From: Flavobacteriales bacterium
Lineage (GTDB): Bacteria; Bacteroidota; Bacteroidia; Flavobacteriales; Weeksellaceae
Reading direction: 5' to 3'
Length of the DNA: 64,000 bases
Assembly: GCA_900770875.1 (NCBI GenBank)
Contig: CAAGLV010000077.1
Span: forward strand, 1 to 64,000
Made by a program: the position numbers and the translations under genes. How positions within the stretch are numbered: position 1 is the first letter of the stretch; every line of letters begins with the position of its first letter. Positions 40,804 through 50,100 of the stretch are shown piece after piece. Below the pieces are notes generated by a model. That model searched no databases, was not told where the DNA came from, and saw only the letters and a list, made by a program, of their open reading frames with translations.

Positions 40804-41172
40804 ATGGAAAAGAAAACAGAAACAAGGGAATCAATTTTTGAAGATTTAAAATCTATCATCCCAGTAATGAAAGCTAAGAAATCTGATATGATTTTTGATG
40901 TTTATAAAAAAGATATTAAAAACTTAGCTCAATTATCTGCAGTTCAAGAACTAGCAGACGAAGAAGAAATCTGTATTAAAAACTTCGAATTAATCATTGA
41001 TTGTGGTATAGATACTTATTCTAAGCTAGAGGAGATCTACTCTAAGCTAGAAGAAGGAGTTGAAAAAATGGATAATCTAGAATTAAAAGGAGCTATCTAT
41101 ACAATATATAGCTTTGTAGATTACTCTTATCAAGAACAAAATAACCCAGATTTTTTAGTTTTAGATGAATAA
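40804..41172 (+). CDS. Acidic helical protein upstream of the FEN-like nuclease
   Basis: 122 residues, acidic, helical. A small internal duplication gives YSKLEEIYSKLEEG (near 41017-41056). The last eight bases overlap the nuclease gene. No family recognised. It may be a partner of the neighbouring nuclease or helicase. Confidence 0.45.
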   Translation: MEKKTETRESIFEDLKSIIPVMKAKKSDMIFDVYKKDIKNLAQLSAVQELADEEEICIKNFELIIDCGIDTYSKLEEIYSKLEEGVEKMDNLELKGAIYTIYSFVDYSYQEQNNPDFLVLDE

Positions 41173-42058
41173 CCAAGATAATAGTATTATAAATTTTACT
41201 CTTGAAGACGTTGGAGTAACAAGATTAAAAACAAATCGACTTGCTTTATATGATGCTGATAGAGTTAAATTTATAATTCCTGATAGAATTTGGAAACGTA
41301 AAAAAGAGAACGAAATTAAAGGTATATCGGATATTTATATGGAGGAGCCTTTAGTTATCACGGAAACTAAAGCTTGGATACAAGAGATTACTTCTCAAAT
41401 CGAAGATCCAATATTATTTTGTTTCTCAGACAAACCTTATAATGTTTATCGTTCCAAAGTTGCATTTGAAAAAGAATACAAAGGGAATCGTAAAGAGAAA
41501 AAGGAATACAGAGAATATGAAGGAAAAGCAGAAGATGCTATTGCAGCAGCTAAGTACGTTATAGAGAATTGTAATTCCGTTTTTGCCGAAGGATTAGAAG
41601 CTGATGATATATTATCGTTTTTACAAGATAAAGACAATACTTACATCATATCTAACGACAAGGATTTAAAGCAGATTCCTGGTTATCATTTCAATCAAGA
41701 AATATTAGGATTAGAAGAGGTAACGGAAATGGATGCATTAAAAATGTTATGTATGCAATTACTTAAAGGTGATCCTACAGATAACATTCAAGGGATTGAT
41801 AAAATAGGAGATAAGAAAGCATTAGCTTTTGTTAATTCTCCAAACTTTAATCCGGCATTATGTTTTCAACAAATTATGTATGAATATCAAAAAGCTCATA
41901 AATCTAAAACTAAAGGGGTTGAAGCTTTTTGTGAAAATTTCATGTTAATTAAAATGAAAACAGATAGAGGTGCTTACTTCAAAAGCAAGTACCAACACGT
42001 TTATGATTTAAAAGAATATTTATTAAATCAAATGCGTGAAAATAATTTAAAGCAATAG
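41165..42058 (+). CDS. 5'-3' exonuclease / flap endonuclease-like (PIN domain)
   Basis: 297 residues. Motifs of the polymerase I-type 5' nuclease family: ALYDADRVKF at the N-terminus, FSDKPYNVYRSKV with a basic stretch YKGNRKEKKEY, EADDIL (metal-binding acids), IISNDKDLKQIPG, and GDPTDNIQGIDKIGDKKA (the helix-hairpin DNA-binding motif). It removes RNA primers and flaps or resects ends. It overlaps the preceding gene by eight bases and lies in the replication cluster. Confidence 0.9.
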   Translation: MNNQDNSIINFTLEDVGVTRLKTNRLALYDADRVKFIIPDRIWKRKKENEIKGISDIYMEEPLVITETKAWIQEITSQIEDPILFCFSDKPYNVYRSKVAFEKEYKGNRKEKKEYREYEGKAEDAIAAAKYVIENCNSVFAEGLEADDILSFLQDKDNTYIISNDKDLKQIPGYHFNQEILGLEEVTEMDALKMLCMQLLKGDPTDNIQGIDKIGDKKALAFVNSPNFNPALCFQQIMYEYQKAHKSKTKGVEAFCENFMLIKMKTDRGAYFKSKYQHVYDLKEYLLNQMRENNLKQ

Positions 42059-42094
42059 CTTTAAATACCAAAATAAATTTATACTTTTAACAAC

Positions 42095-42135
42095 AATATC
42101 TGTAATGAATATTTATTTTATTTGTTACAGATATT
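42095..42135 (+). terminator. Long hairpin / terminator before the coiled-coil gene
   Basis: AATATCTGTAA (42095-42105) pairs with TTACAGATATT (42125-42135), eleven pairs with a 19-base AT-rich loop, then TATTTAAAAT. The U-run is poor, so it may be a stabilising or attenuating structure. It argues that translation of the next gene begins at 42153, not further upstream. Confidence 0.55.
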
Positions 42136-42152
42136 TATTTAAAATAAAAACT

Positions 42153-43361
42153 ATGTTAGAAACTAAAAAAGAACAATTAGAAGTAAAGGTTATCGTTGGA
42201 ATTGATCCAAAACTTACAAACTTCGACCATCAAAAACATGCATTAATTTTTGATATTACAAATGAAACTACAACAGAAGTTAAAAATTTAATAACTCAAG
42301 TTGTATCAAGTTCTAATCAAGCTCAATTAGAATCATTCGTTCCATTTGTTCAAAACGTCTTATCATTACAAGAAATTCAAAATACTTTTTACGACAAGGA
42401 TAACGAAGAAGAATCATTAAAGCGATTTAACGAGTTTAATGCTTTAACTGCTGCTAAGAGAGTAGATGAAGCTTTTGAGTTAATCTATCGCGAAGCTATG
42501 GATCGTAAGGATCAAATTGTTAATCTTAAGAAAGCCTTTAAAGACGAACTTAAAGCTAAAAAATCTTTATTAGAGGAAAACTATAAAGAGTATTTAGACG
42601 AAAAGAAACGTAAAGCTGACGAAGCTAAAGCTAAAAAGAAAGCTCAAGATGAAGCTGAAAATTTAGCTTTAAAACAAGCCGCGGAAGAAGCTCAAGAAAA
42701 AGCTAAAAGATTAGAAATTTCAAACGCTATTGAAAGTTGTAAAAATAAGATTTCAGCTATTCAAACTTCTGCTTTAAGTAATTTGAACTTTGCTAATATC
42801 GACGGCTTAGAAAGGCTTAAATTCAACATTGCTGATACTAACTTCGAATCATATAAACCTAATGTAGAATTAGAGAAAGAAGTTGTAGAGGAATTAAGAA
42901 AATTATATATCGATACTATTAGCAATTCTGTTAAAGCTATTGATACAAAAATTCAAGCTTTAAAATTAGCTCAACGTAATGAAAAGCTAGAGCAACAAGT
43001 TCCAGAGTCAATCAACACTCAACAGGTTCCACAAAACTTTGAACAACAAGAAACAAATCAAGTTCCACCTACACCACAATCTTTCACTCATACACCTACA
43101 CATAAAACAGATTTAGAGCTTGTTGCAGAATTTAGACAAATCGTAGAATCGTACACTAATTCTGTTAAAAGTTTAAACCAAAACTTACGTAATGATTTAG
43201 CTTACGTAATTACAAATTTGGAGAATCAAGAGTTAATGAATATTGTTAGTAATTTGCCTGTGAAATCATTACCAACAGTTGATGAGTGGATGGAAAAAAT
43301 GGATACTTGGTCTGAAAAAGTAAAAATGAATTACGAAGCTTTTATTACTAATAACAAATAA
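42153..43361 (+). CDS. Large coiled-coil protein of the replication region
   Basis: 402 residues from ATG 42153; an earlier opening at 42105 would run through a hairpin and is unlikely. It has an alpha/beta N-terminus (~1-70), a long charged coiled coil with EAKAKKKAQDEAENLALKQAAEE (~165-200), a Gln/Pro linker (QQVPESINTQQVPQNFEQQE, ~285-305) and a C-terminal helical domain. The coiled-coil part resembles proteins found beside phage recombinases, but I see no recombinase here. No catalytic motif. Confidence 0.5.
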   Translation: MLETKKEQLEVKVIVGIDPKLTNFDHQKHALIFDITNETTTEVKNLITQVVSSSNQAQLESFVPFVQNVLSLQEIQNTFYDKDNEEESLKRFNEFNALTAAKRVDEAFELIYREAMDRKDQIVNLKKAFKDELKAKKSLLEENYKEYLDEKKRKADEAKAKKKAQDEAENLALKQAAEEAQEKAKRLEISNAIESCKNKISAIQTSALSNLNFANIDGLERLKFNIADTNFESYKPNVELEKEVVEELRKLYIDTISNSVKAIDTKIQALKLAQRNEKLEQQVPESINTQQVPQNFEQQETNQVPPTPQSFTHTPTHKTDLELVAEFRQIVESYTNSVKSLNQNLRNDLAYVITNLENQELMNIVSNLPVKSLPTVDEWMEKMDTWSEKVKMNYEAFITNNK

Positions 43362-43372
43362 ATAATATAAAA

Positions 43373-44140
43373 ATGAAATTTAAATTACCAGCATTACACG
43401 AAGCAGTTAGTACATCTAAAAACTTAACTAAAGATGATATTAGACAATATATTTTCGTTTGGAACGGAATTGCAATGACTTTTATGAGTCCTGTTTTCAT
43501 TGTTGATTTATACGAATACGTAAAGCAAGAATGTAAAATTGACAATGAAGAAGAATTAGAAAAATTATCTCAAGTAATTGATTTCTTAAATGGTCGAGCT
43601 ATTTCGATTTCTTCTTGGAAAGAATTAACTTCTTTATGCGATATTGAATTTGACGAAGATGAAGAATCTTTAGTTATAAACAAAATAGGACATAAATTAG
43701 AAGTTATCTTCGATGATAATTTTATTGGTGTTCAGTACTTCAAACAAAAGATTACTCAATACATCAATACATTATCTTCTAAAACTGTTCCTGCTGACGG
43801 ATTATCTTTTGAAGGCCCTGTATTAAAATCTATTGGTAATATCTTCAAAACGGAAGCTAAATCAGATACAATTCGATTATTCTTAATTGAGAATAGCTCT
43901 TTCGTTAGATTCCAATTATCTAGAAAAGGATATATTTTTGGTATTATTAATATTGACGGAGATGCAGCGCATTTAAATAAAGATTTAACTTCTGGTGTTC
44001 ATACTCAAGAATTGATTGATAATTTAAATGAAGGATTAGATCAAGTTGTCTTCAAAGAACCTGAACTAGCTAAAGTAGAAGAAGGCGCGCCGTCAAGCGT
44101 ATTGTTTTCTATGGATGATGATTTAAATTTAGAAGATTAA
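43373..44140 (+). CDS. Unidentified acidic protein of the replication region
   Basis: 255 residues, acidic C-terminus ending SSVLFSMDDDLNLED. Two or three similar-sized alpha/beta segments follow each other (VFIVDLYEYVKQE, LEVIFDDNFIGVQYFKQ, SFVRFQLSRKGYIFGIINID), which brings a sliding-clamp-like or processivity factor to mind. This is speculation. It is followed by a terminator and then by a protein with a clamp-binding-like tail. Confidence 0.45.
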   Translation: MKFKLPALHEAVSTSKNLTKDDIRQYIFVWNGIAMTFMSPVFIVDLYEYVKQECKIDNEEELEKLSQVIDFLNGRAISISSWKELTSLCDIEFDEDEESLVINKIGHKLEVIFDDNFIGVQYFKQKITQYINTLSSKTVPADGLSFEGPVLKSIGNIFKTEAKSDTIRLFLIENSSFVRFQLSRKGYIFGIINIDGDAAHLNKDLTSGVHTQELIDNLNEGLDQVVFKEPELAKVEEGAPSSVLFSMDDDLNLED

Positions 44141-44149
44141 TACTAACAT

Positions 44150-44178
44150 AAGGCTCTTTAATTAGAGCCTTTTAATTT
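44150..44178 (+). terminator. Intrinsic terminator
   Basis: AAGGCTCT - TTAATT - AGAGCCTT then TTAATTTT, eight perfect pairs, ending seven bases before the next ATG (44186). Confidence 0.8.
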
Positions 44179-44185
44179 TACAAAC

Positions 44186-44923
44186 ATGGCAGAATTAGCT
44201 AATGATGATGAATTATACTTCACTTGGTGGTTTAATGAATTAGAGCAAGCAGGGCTTGCAAAAGACTTATCACACGAAGGAACTCAATTTGATATTATTG
44301 ATAATGATATTTTCTCTTATGAGCATTTTGATAAAAGAGGTAAAGAAAAAATTATAACAAAAGAGCTTTACGAAAGGTTAACTTGGAAGCCTGATTTCTC
44401 AATGTTATTATCAAGAAAATTAGAAGGAAAAATGTTTGCTATTATTAATGAAAATTCAAATGATAATAGATTGATATTACCAGATAACTTTGATAAATCA
44501 TTAGGAAATATATATCAAGAAACTTGCTTACTGACTACTACAAGCCAAATTGTAGATGATGAATGGATAAGAGTTTGGTTTGATGTTAAACCTCCGGCAT
44601 TCGCTTTACAATTCAGTTCTAAATTAAGCTCATCAAGAGATTTTAGATACCTAAAAAAGATTATGTTTTTAAGACATAAAATTTATGTAAATAAAGTAGT
44701 TACTTCTCATAATAAAGATGTGAAGCAATTGTCAAGAACAAACACTATTTTTTACAAAACATTCTTACCTCAACGTTATTTATTCAACAATAAAGATGGT
44801 CGTCCAAGAAAACTTAAAAACCACGAGAAAGCTTCTAAAAGTATTGCACAATACTTAGAATCAAAAAAGGTTTTCGAAGAACCTCAAACACAAAATTTAA
44901 ACCAACAACAAGAATTATTTTAA
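44186..44923 (+). CDS. Unidentified replication-region protein with clamp-binding-like tail
   Basis: 245 residues. A Trp- and Phe-rich N-terminus (ELYFTWWFNELEQAGL), a basic middle (FRYLKKIMFLRHKIY; FLPQRYLFNNKDGRPRKLKNHEK) and a flexible Gln-rich C-terminus ending QQQELF. The final QQELF fits the Q-x-x-LF pentapeptide by which proteins bind the bacterial sliding clamp, so this protein may be recruited to replication forks. The basic DG-RPRK region could contact DNA. No nuclease motif that I can name. Confidence 0.5.
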   Translation: MAELANDDELYFTWWFNELEQAGLAKDLSHEGTQFDIIDNDIFSYEHFDKRGKEKIITKELYERLTWKPDFSMLLSRKLEGKMFAIINENSNDNRLILPDNFDKSLGNIYQETCLLTTTSQIVDDEWIRVWFDVKPPAFALQFSSKLSSSRDFRYLKKIMFLRHKIYVNKVVTSHNKDVKQLSRTNTIFYKTFLPQRYLFNNKDGRPRKLKNHEKASKSIAQYLESKKVFEEPQTQNLNQQQELF

Positions 44924-44987
44924 TTATGAAGAAATAATTTTTAAAAAATAAATTATAGTGAAGTTCAATTATTAGAAGAAAATTAAA

Positions 44988-45506
44988 ATGATAGAAATCC
45001 AATTAGTAGGTAAAAACAGAGTAGAATTACCTAGAAAAGCAACAAGATTATCGGGAGCAGTAGATTTACACGCAAGAGGTGTTATCCAATGGTACACAGC
45101 AAATAATGTACAATTAAACGAAAAAGAATTAGAAGAAGTTAATTGGAGGTTTAAAAACAAGAAACCTATCCGATTATTAAAAGGGCAAAGAATTTTAATC
45201 GATACTGATTTATTCTTAGCTAATTGTCCTGAAGATTTTAGAGGAGATGTGAAATCGCGTTCTGGATTAGCTTTAAAGCATGGAGTATTTGTTTTAAATG
45301 CTGACGGATTAGTAGACGCTGATTATAGAAAATGCATAGGAGTTATTCTTAGTAATGTATCAAACGAAGCTTTTGAAATTAACTTCAATGATAGAATAGC
45401 TCAGTTCGAATCTCGTAGAGGAGAAGATGTAACTTATGAATTTGTAAATGAAATAGTGCCGGCTGATTCCGAGAGAAAAGACGGTTTCGGACATACAGGG
45501 AAATAA
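44988..45506 (+). CDS. dut: dUTP diphosphatase (dUTPase)
   Basis: 172 residues with all five trimeric dUTPase motifs: SGAVDLHA (I), KSRSGLALKHG (II), LNADGLVDADYRKCIGVILSN (III), NDRIAQF (IV) and RKDGFGHTGK (V, Phe stacks on uracil). It hydrolyses dUTP to dUMP, keeping uracil out of phage DNA and supplying dUMP. It is slightly longer than usual (about 150) because of an insert after motif I (residues ~40-60). A terminator hairpin follows. Confidence 0.93.
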   Translation: MIEIQLVGKNRVELPRKATRLSGAVDLHARGVIQWYTANNVQLNEKELEEVNWRFKNKKPIRLLKGQRILIDTDLFLANCPEDFRGDVKSRSGLALKHGVFVLNADGLVDADYRKCIGVILSNVSNEAFEINFNDRIAQFESRRGEDVTYEFVNEIVPADSERKDGFGHTGK

Positions 45507-45542
45507 ACTACAATTTTCTGAAAAAATTATGTAATAACAAAT

Positions 45543-45575
45543 GCGAGGTTTTAATAAAACCTCGCAATTTTATTT
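45543..45575 (+). terminator. Intrinsic terminator after dut
   Basis: GCGAGGTTTT - AAT - AAAACCTCGC, ten perfect pairs, then AATTTTATTTT, ending one base before the next ATG (45577). Any opening at 45541 would translate the hairpin and is not credible. Confidence 0.85.
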
Positions 45576-45576
45576 T

Positions 45577-45819
45577 ATGGAAAAATTTAATCCTAAAGAT
45601 TGGAAAGCAAAAGGCTTTACTGGTTATTGTCATTATGTAATTAATACAAAAACTAAAGAAGAGGTACTTATACCAATATGTATAGGAGTTGCAGTTTATA
45701 ATGATTTAGATATGTGTACTTGTCGTTCATCATATCAATTAGATAAATCAAAAGATAAACTCGTAGAAGAGAATAATTATCTTAAACAATTACTAATAAA
45801 TAATAATATAAAATTTTAA
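45577..45819 (+). CDS. Unidentified small protein
   Basis: 80 residues from ATG 45577. It has a beta-rich first half (GFTGYCHYVINTKTKEEVLIPICIGVAVY), a DMCTC segment and a C-terminal helix with a leucine-zipper-like pattern (KLVEENNYLKQLLINN). Four Cys. No family recognised. Confidence 0.45.
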   Translation: MEKFNPKDWKAKGFTGYCHYVINTKTKEEVLIPICIGVAVYNDLDMCTCRSSYQLDKSKDKLVEENNYLKQLLINNNIKF

Positions 45820-45822
45820 AAA

Positions 45823-46518
45823 ATGAGAAAGTTTTTTTACGATACAGAATTTTGTGAGGGAGTTCAACAAAATTTAAACAAACCTACAATAGATTTAATT
45901 TCAATCGGAATTGTAGATGAAGAAGGAAATGAATATTATGCTATTTCTAATGACTTTAATTTAAGTAATGCATGGCATAAAAACGATAATACTGTAGCAG
46001 AACCAAATTATTGGTTAAGAGAAAATGTACTTAAAAAAGTATTTAATGATTTAAGAAAATTTGATAATGATGATTTATATGAATATTTTACTTTAGAAAA
46101 TCTTTATACGTTATTACAAGATTATGGTAAATCAAATTATACTATTCAGAAAGAAATTTTAGATTTTATCAAACCATCAAAAGAATCTCCAGTAGAATTA
46201 TATGGTTATTATTCTGCTTACGACCATGTTGTTTTATGTTGGTTATTTGATAAAATGATTGATTTACCAGAAGGAATGCCAATGTACACTACTGATTTAA
46301 GACAAATGATTGATATAAAAATAAATGATGTTATTAACAATATTTGTTATAGTTCAGGAAATCATACTATATGGAATAAAAAAGAAGCGTTAGATTTTAT
46401 TAAATCAAAACATGATTATCCTAAACAATCTAATGAACATAATGCTTTAGATGACGCTAAATGGAATTTAGAATTATATAAATTTTTAACTAAAAAAGAA
46501 AACAATGAAAAAAAATAA
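45823..46518 (+). CDS. DEDDh exonuclease (Rv2179c-like 3'-5' exoribonuclease type)
   Basis: 231 residues. FYDTEFCEG (first Asp and Glu, residues ~5-13), then IDLISIGIVDEEGNEYYAI, then YGYYSAYDHVVLCW (second Asp), and SNEHNALDDAKWNLELYKFL (His and last Asp), which together form the DEDDh active site. The layout matches the Rv2179c-like family, common in phages and Bacteroidota. It probably trims 3' ends of RNA or DNA using two metal ions. It overlaps the next gene by 14 bases. Confidence 0.85.
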   Translation: MRKFFYDTEFCEGVQQNLNKPTIDLISIGIVDEEGNEYYAISNDFNLSNAWHKNDNTVAEPNYWLRENVLKKVFNDLRKFDNDDLYEYFTLENLYTLLQDYGKSNYTIQKEILDFIKPSKESPVELYGYYSAYDHVVLCWLFDKMIDLPEGMPMYTTDLRQMIDIKINDVINNICYSSGNHTIWNKKEALDFIKSKHDYPKQSNEHNALDDAKWNLELYKFLTKKENNEKK

Positions 46519-46729
46519 CCAACAATTTCAATACATGATGTTAGGAAGATTAGTTTCTGATTGTGAATACTATTTAGGTAATGGAGGTAGAAATCCTAAA
46601 AACCTTTGGGCATTAGAAGAGAAAGAACATATTTCTGAAATGAAAAAGATTTATAATCAATTAGAGGTTAAACCTGAATGGTTATCTATGGAAGATATTA
46701 AAGAGTATGAATCTAAAATGACACAATAA
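46505..46729 (+). CDS. LPD11-like small protein
   Basis: 74 residues. MLGRLVSDCEYYLGNGGRNPKNLWA, then EHISEMKKIYNQL, then KPEWLSMEDIKEYESKM, matches the LPD11 (large polyvalent protein-associated) domain along its whole length. The domain is common in phages, plasmids and conjugative elements, alone or inside very large proteins, with unknown role. Last plus-strand gene before the convergent terminator. Confidence 0.75.
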   Translation: MKKNNQQFQYMMLGRLVSDCEYYLGNGGRNPKNLWALEEKEHISEMKKIYNQLEVKPEWLSMEDIKEYESKMTQ

Positions 46730-46858
46730 TGTTTTATGCTTATAACTAAGAAACAAAAAAGCTTATAGTAACTGATAATTTAAAATCTATGGCTTATATT
46801 TATAATTCTATAAAGTTTGGACATATTATCAGAAAACAATATTTAATGATTTAAAGTA

Positions 46859-46898
46859 AAAAAGCAACTATCCGATTTTTCCAGATAGTTGCTTTTTT
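46859..46898. terminator. Bidirectional terminator between convergent operons
   Basis: AAGCAACTATC - 11-base loop - GATAGTTGCTT, eleven perfect pairs, with A-run before and TTTTTT after, so it can stop transcription from both sides. It lies between the plus-strand LPD11 gene and the minus-strand gene ending at 46899. The 130 bases before it hold no credible gene. Confidence 0.9.
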
Positions 46899-47132
46899 TT
46901 AACTTCTTACTGCGAAGGTTACGAGAGAAAGAAGATTTATATTTGAAATAGTATGTGAATATTTAGCTTTTTGGACCTTTTCGTTTCTTATATTATTAGC
47001 ACAGTCTTTTAGAGAAAAACCTTTAACCCACATCTTTTTAGTTTCGCTAAACTCTAAATATTTATTAACACCCTTTTGAGTGTAGTAATCAACAGTTACC
47101 TCTGCTATATACATTGGTATTTTATGCTCCAT
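46899..47132 (-). CDS. Unidentified small basic protein, end of cargo operon
   Basis: 77 residues, basic, alpha/beta (MYIAEVTVDYYTQKGVNKYLEFSETKKMWVKGFS). Last gene of the minus-strand operon, 30 bases after the giant gene. No family recognised. Confidence 0.5.
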   Translation of the reverse strand: MEHKIPMYIAEVTVDYYTQKGVNKYLEFSETKKMWVKGFSLKDCANNIRNEKVQKAKYSHTISNINLLSLVTFAVRS

Positions 47133-47162
47133 TTGTTCTTTTATATTTTGCTAATATATAAA

Positions 47163-50100
47163 TTATAATTTACTAATCATTCCAAGTGCCGGAGGAGTCG
47201 TTAATTTATAACCTAAGCGATCTACATCAAAAAAGATATTAGTATCACTAGCAAGGTCGTTTACGTATTTATTATCAGCTCCTGCCGTAGCTAAAGCTCC
47301 TGCCGTAGCTAACATTCCAAATCCCATAAGCCCAGAGTAGAATTTTCTTTTTTCTTCACCCTCGAGAGAGTTTACATACTTTTTAAAATCTGCTGGTTTC
47401 ATTTTACCTATAACAGCTTGCTGAATAACATTATAAACTTGTCTGTAAGCTCCAATATGGTCTTGACCATATATGTTCTTATCTTTAGCTCCAAAGTTGT
47501 TATATATAACAGTTGGAATATGTCTAGAGAATTGTAACATCATTCTTCCCCAAGAATACATTTGAATCATTCTTTGATCAGTTGCTTGATATCCTTTTCC
47601 ATGAGATAACTTTACTTTATCCTCAAGCATATTTAATTCTTCAACAGACAACCCATCTTTTCCATTAGCTAATATTTTATTCCATTGGTCGTCCGAAAGC
47701 ATACCTAAGAAGTGAACACCTTGTATCCATCTTTCAGAGTATGTCATAGGAGTTAAAGCAATATTCATAAAGAAATTTTCTAACGAATTTTTGCGAGTAA
47801 TACTAACATCTTCATAAATGTTAATATCCATAAATCCAATTTCCTTTAAAATTTGATTAGCTTCTCTTACACCTTTTAACGGGTCCTTTAAACTAAACTT
47901 CCCACTTTTCCCCAACCAAAATCTTTTCTCACCTTTAACCCAATCTTTTCCTCCTGCATTCGCTATGTTATTAAATTTTCCGTTTAATACATTTCCAATA
48001 GCATAAAGACCACTACTTAAAGCAAGACCTTTATATCCTAACCAATAAACCAAAGAACCTCTTGTAATAAAATCAATCACTTTATCAGACGAAATTCCGA
48101 TCGCTTTTAACGCATCGGGAGTCCAAGTGTTATTTTTCTTAACACCTTTCAAGAAATTATCTTTCCAAATTGACTGCACATATTCTTTCATATTAGATTG
48201 CCCTTTAGTATCTAATAAAGCTAAAGCTCCGTCAATCATAGGTAACATAGATTTCATACCAGAGAAATTATCATTACCATTAATAAATAAAGTAGAGTGA
48301 ATATAATCACCAAAAGCTTTATTTAAGTCTAATGTAACGAAGTTATTAGATTGCTTACTTCCAGAATTAAAGAATCTATCAGAGAAGTTTTCTCCAATAA
48401 CAGTTCCGGCTGTAATATCGCTAGTTTCTATTCTTGTTCCATCTTCATTGATACCTTGCTTTAATAATTTTAAAGCTTTTTTTCTAAGCTTAAATAATTG
48501 TTGAGCATTAGAAGTTTTATTTCCTTTCGCTATAATATCATTTGAGAAAAAGAATTCTACATCCCTCATAGAAGCGTTCATAATTTCCTCTCCAGTATTC
48601 GGGTCTACAAAGTTTATCTTTACATCACCTAAACCACTTTCGATAGGTTTAGACACGTTCATTAACCCTAATAATCCACGTCTTGAGAAAGCTTCCATTT
48701 GCCCCGGCGATACGTGAGGAATAAATCCACTACCTTCACCTTTCTTTAAATTTTGGTGCTTAACTAAATCATTAAAAATTTCTCTAGTAGCTTTATAAAA
48801 TGCTAATTGAGCGTCAGAAACATTACCTTCTAAATGTTCTTTTATAATTTGGCTTTCATCTTTATAACGAAGAACTTTCATTTCATAAGACTTTCCTTTA
48901 GGATCAGTTTTCTGAACATTATCATAAGTAATCAAAGGGCCATATAACTTAGTGTAAAATTCTTCTTTATTCTTGAACAAGTAATCGATTAAAGCTTTTA
49001 TTTTATCAATGATAGTTCCGTCTTTAATAGCGTATCCAAGTTGCTCTTTATAAAGCGCGTTAGTAGCATCTTGTAATTTATTTTGATACAAATTCTGCTC
49101 TTTACTGAAAGTCTTATAAGCGTTTTCCATGTGTCTAACAATACCTTGTACCATTGGATGATTAGAGGGGATGTTATCAGACATAAAATACTTTTGAACT
49201 ACGGAAATATCTCTACCGTCAGATTTAGTTTGAGTGTATTTTTCAGTTTGTTCATCACCAATTCTTTTAGCTACCTCTTTGGCAAGAGGTGTTAAGATAT
49301 TAGCATAAGCATATTGGTCTTTATTAGCATAATTATTATACAAGTTAAGTATACGTTCCGTAGACATATCCTTAATTGTATTTTCATTTATGGTTTTATA
49401 ATCTTCATCAGCCAACTTTTTTTCTCTTAGATAATAATTATAAGCAGAGCTTCTATCAGCTTCGCTGACGAAGCTAGGATACTCCATAGCTCCGTCAAAC
49501 TGCTGTCTATTCATTTTGTTTTCGAATAGAAAAAAATCTTTTTTAAATCTGAAATTAGACGAACCACTTTTTGTATGCTCTATCCATTGGTTATAAGAAG
49601 CTGGGTTGTTTAATTTCTTAGTCTTTTCAAGAGGATCGTTATTCTTAATATCTGAATCTTTAATAGAAGTTAATTTCTCATATCCAATATCTCCTTTATA
49701 AGCATCTCTGATTTCTTCAATAATAAAGTTACTATTCCCTTTTTTGAACATATCTTTAGCCATCTCAGAAACTATATAGAAGAATCTATCATCGTTGTTA
49801 GATATTTTCTTTTCTCTGAATTTAGAAATTTGTTCTCCGTTAAAACCTTTAAACTTAACAAAGAATTTCTTTTTACTGTCCTTATCGTAATAAAAGAAAG
49901 TTACAGCTTCTCCATTCTTCATTTTTCGCCAAATCTTATTAGCTACTTCTCCTTCTTTAGCTTTCAAGAAGATTGAATTAAGCATCGGTCTGCCTTCTTT
50001 ATTCTTAGGGAAAGGATTAAAGACAATGCTATCATAAAATGATTGATTCTTTTCTGCTAAAGATATTTCCATGTCGCGTTTAACTCTTGGAGATATACTT

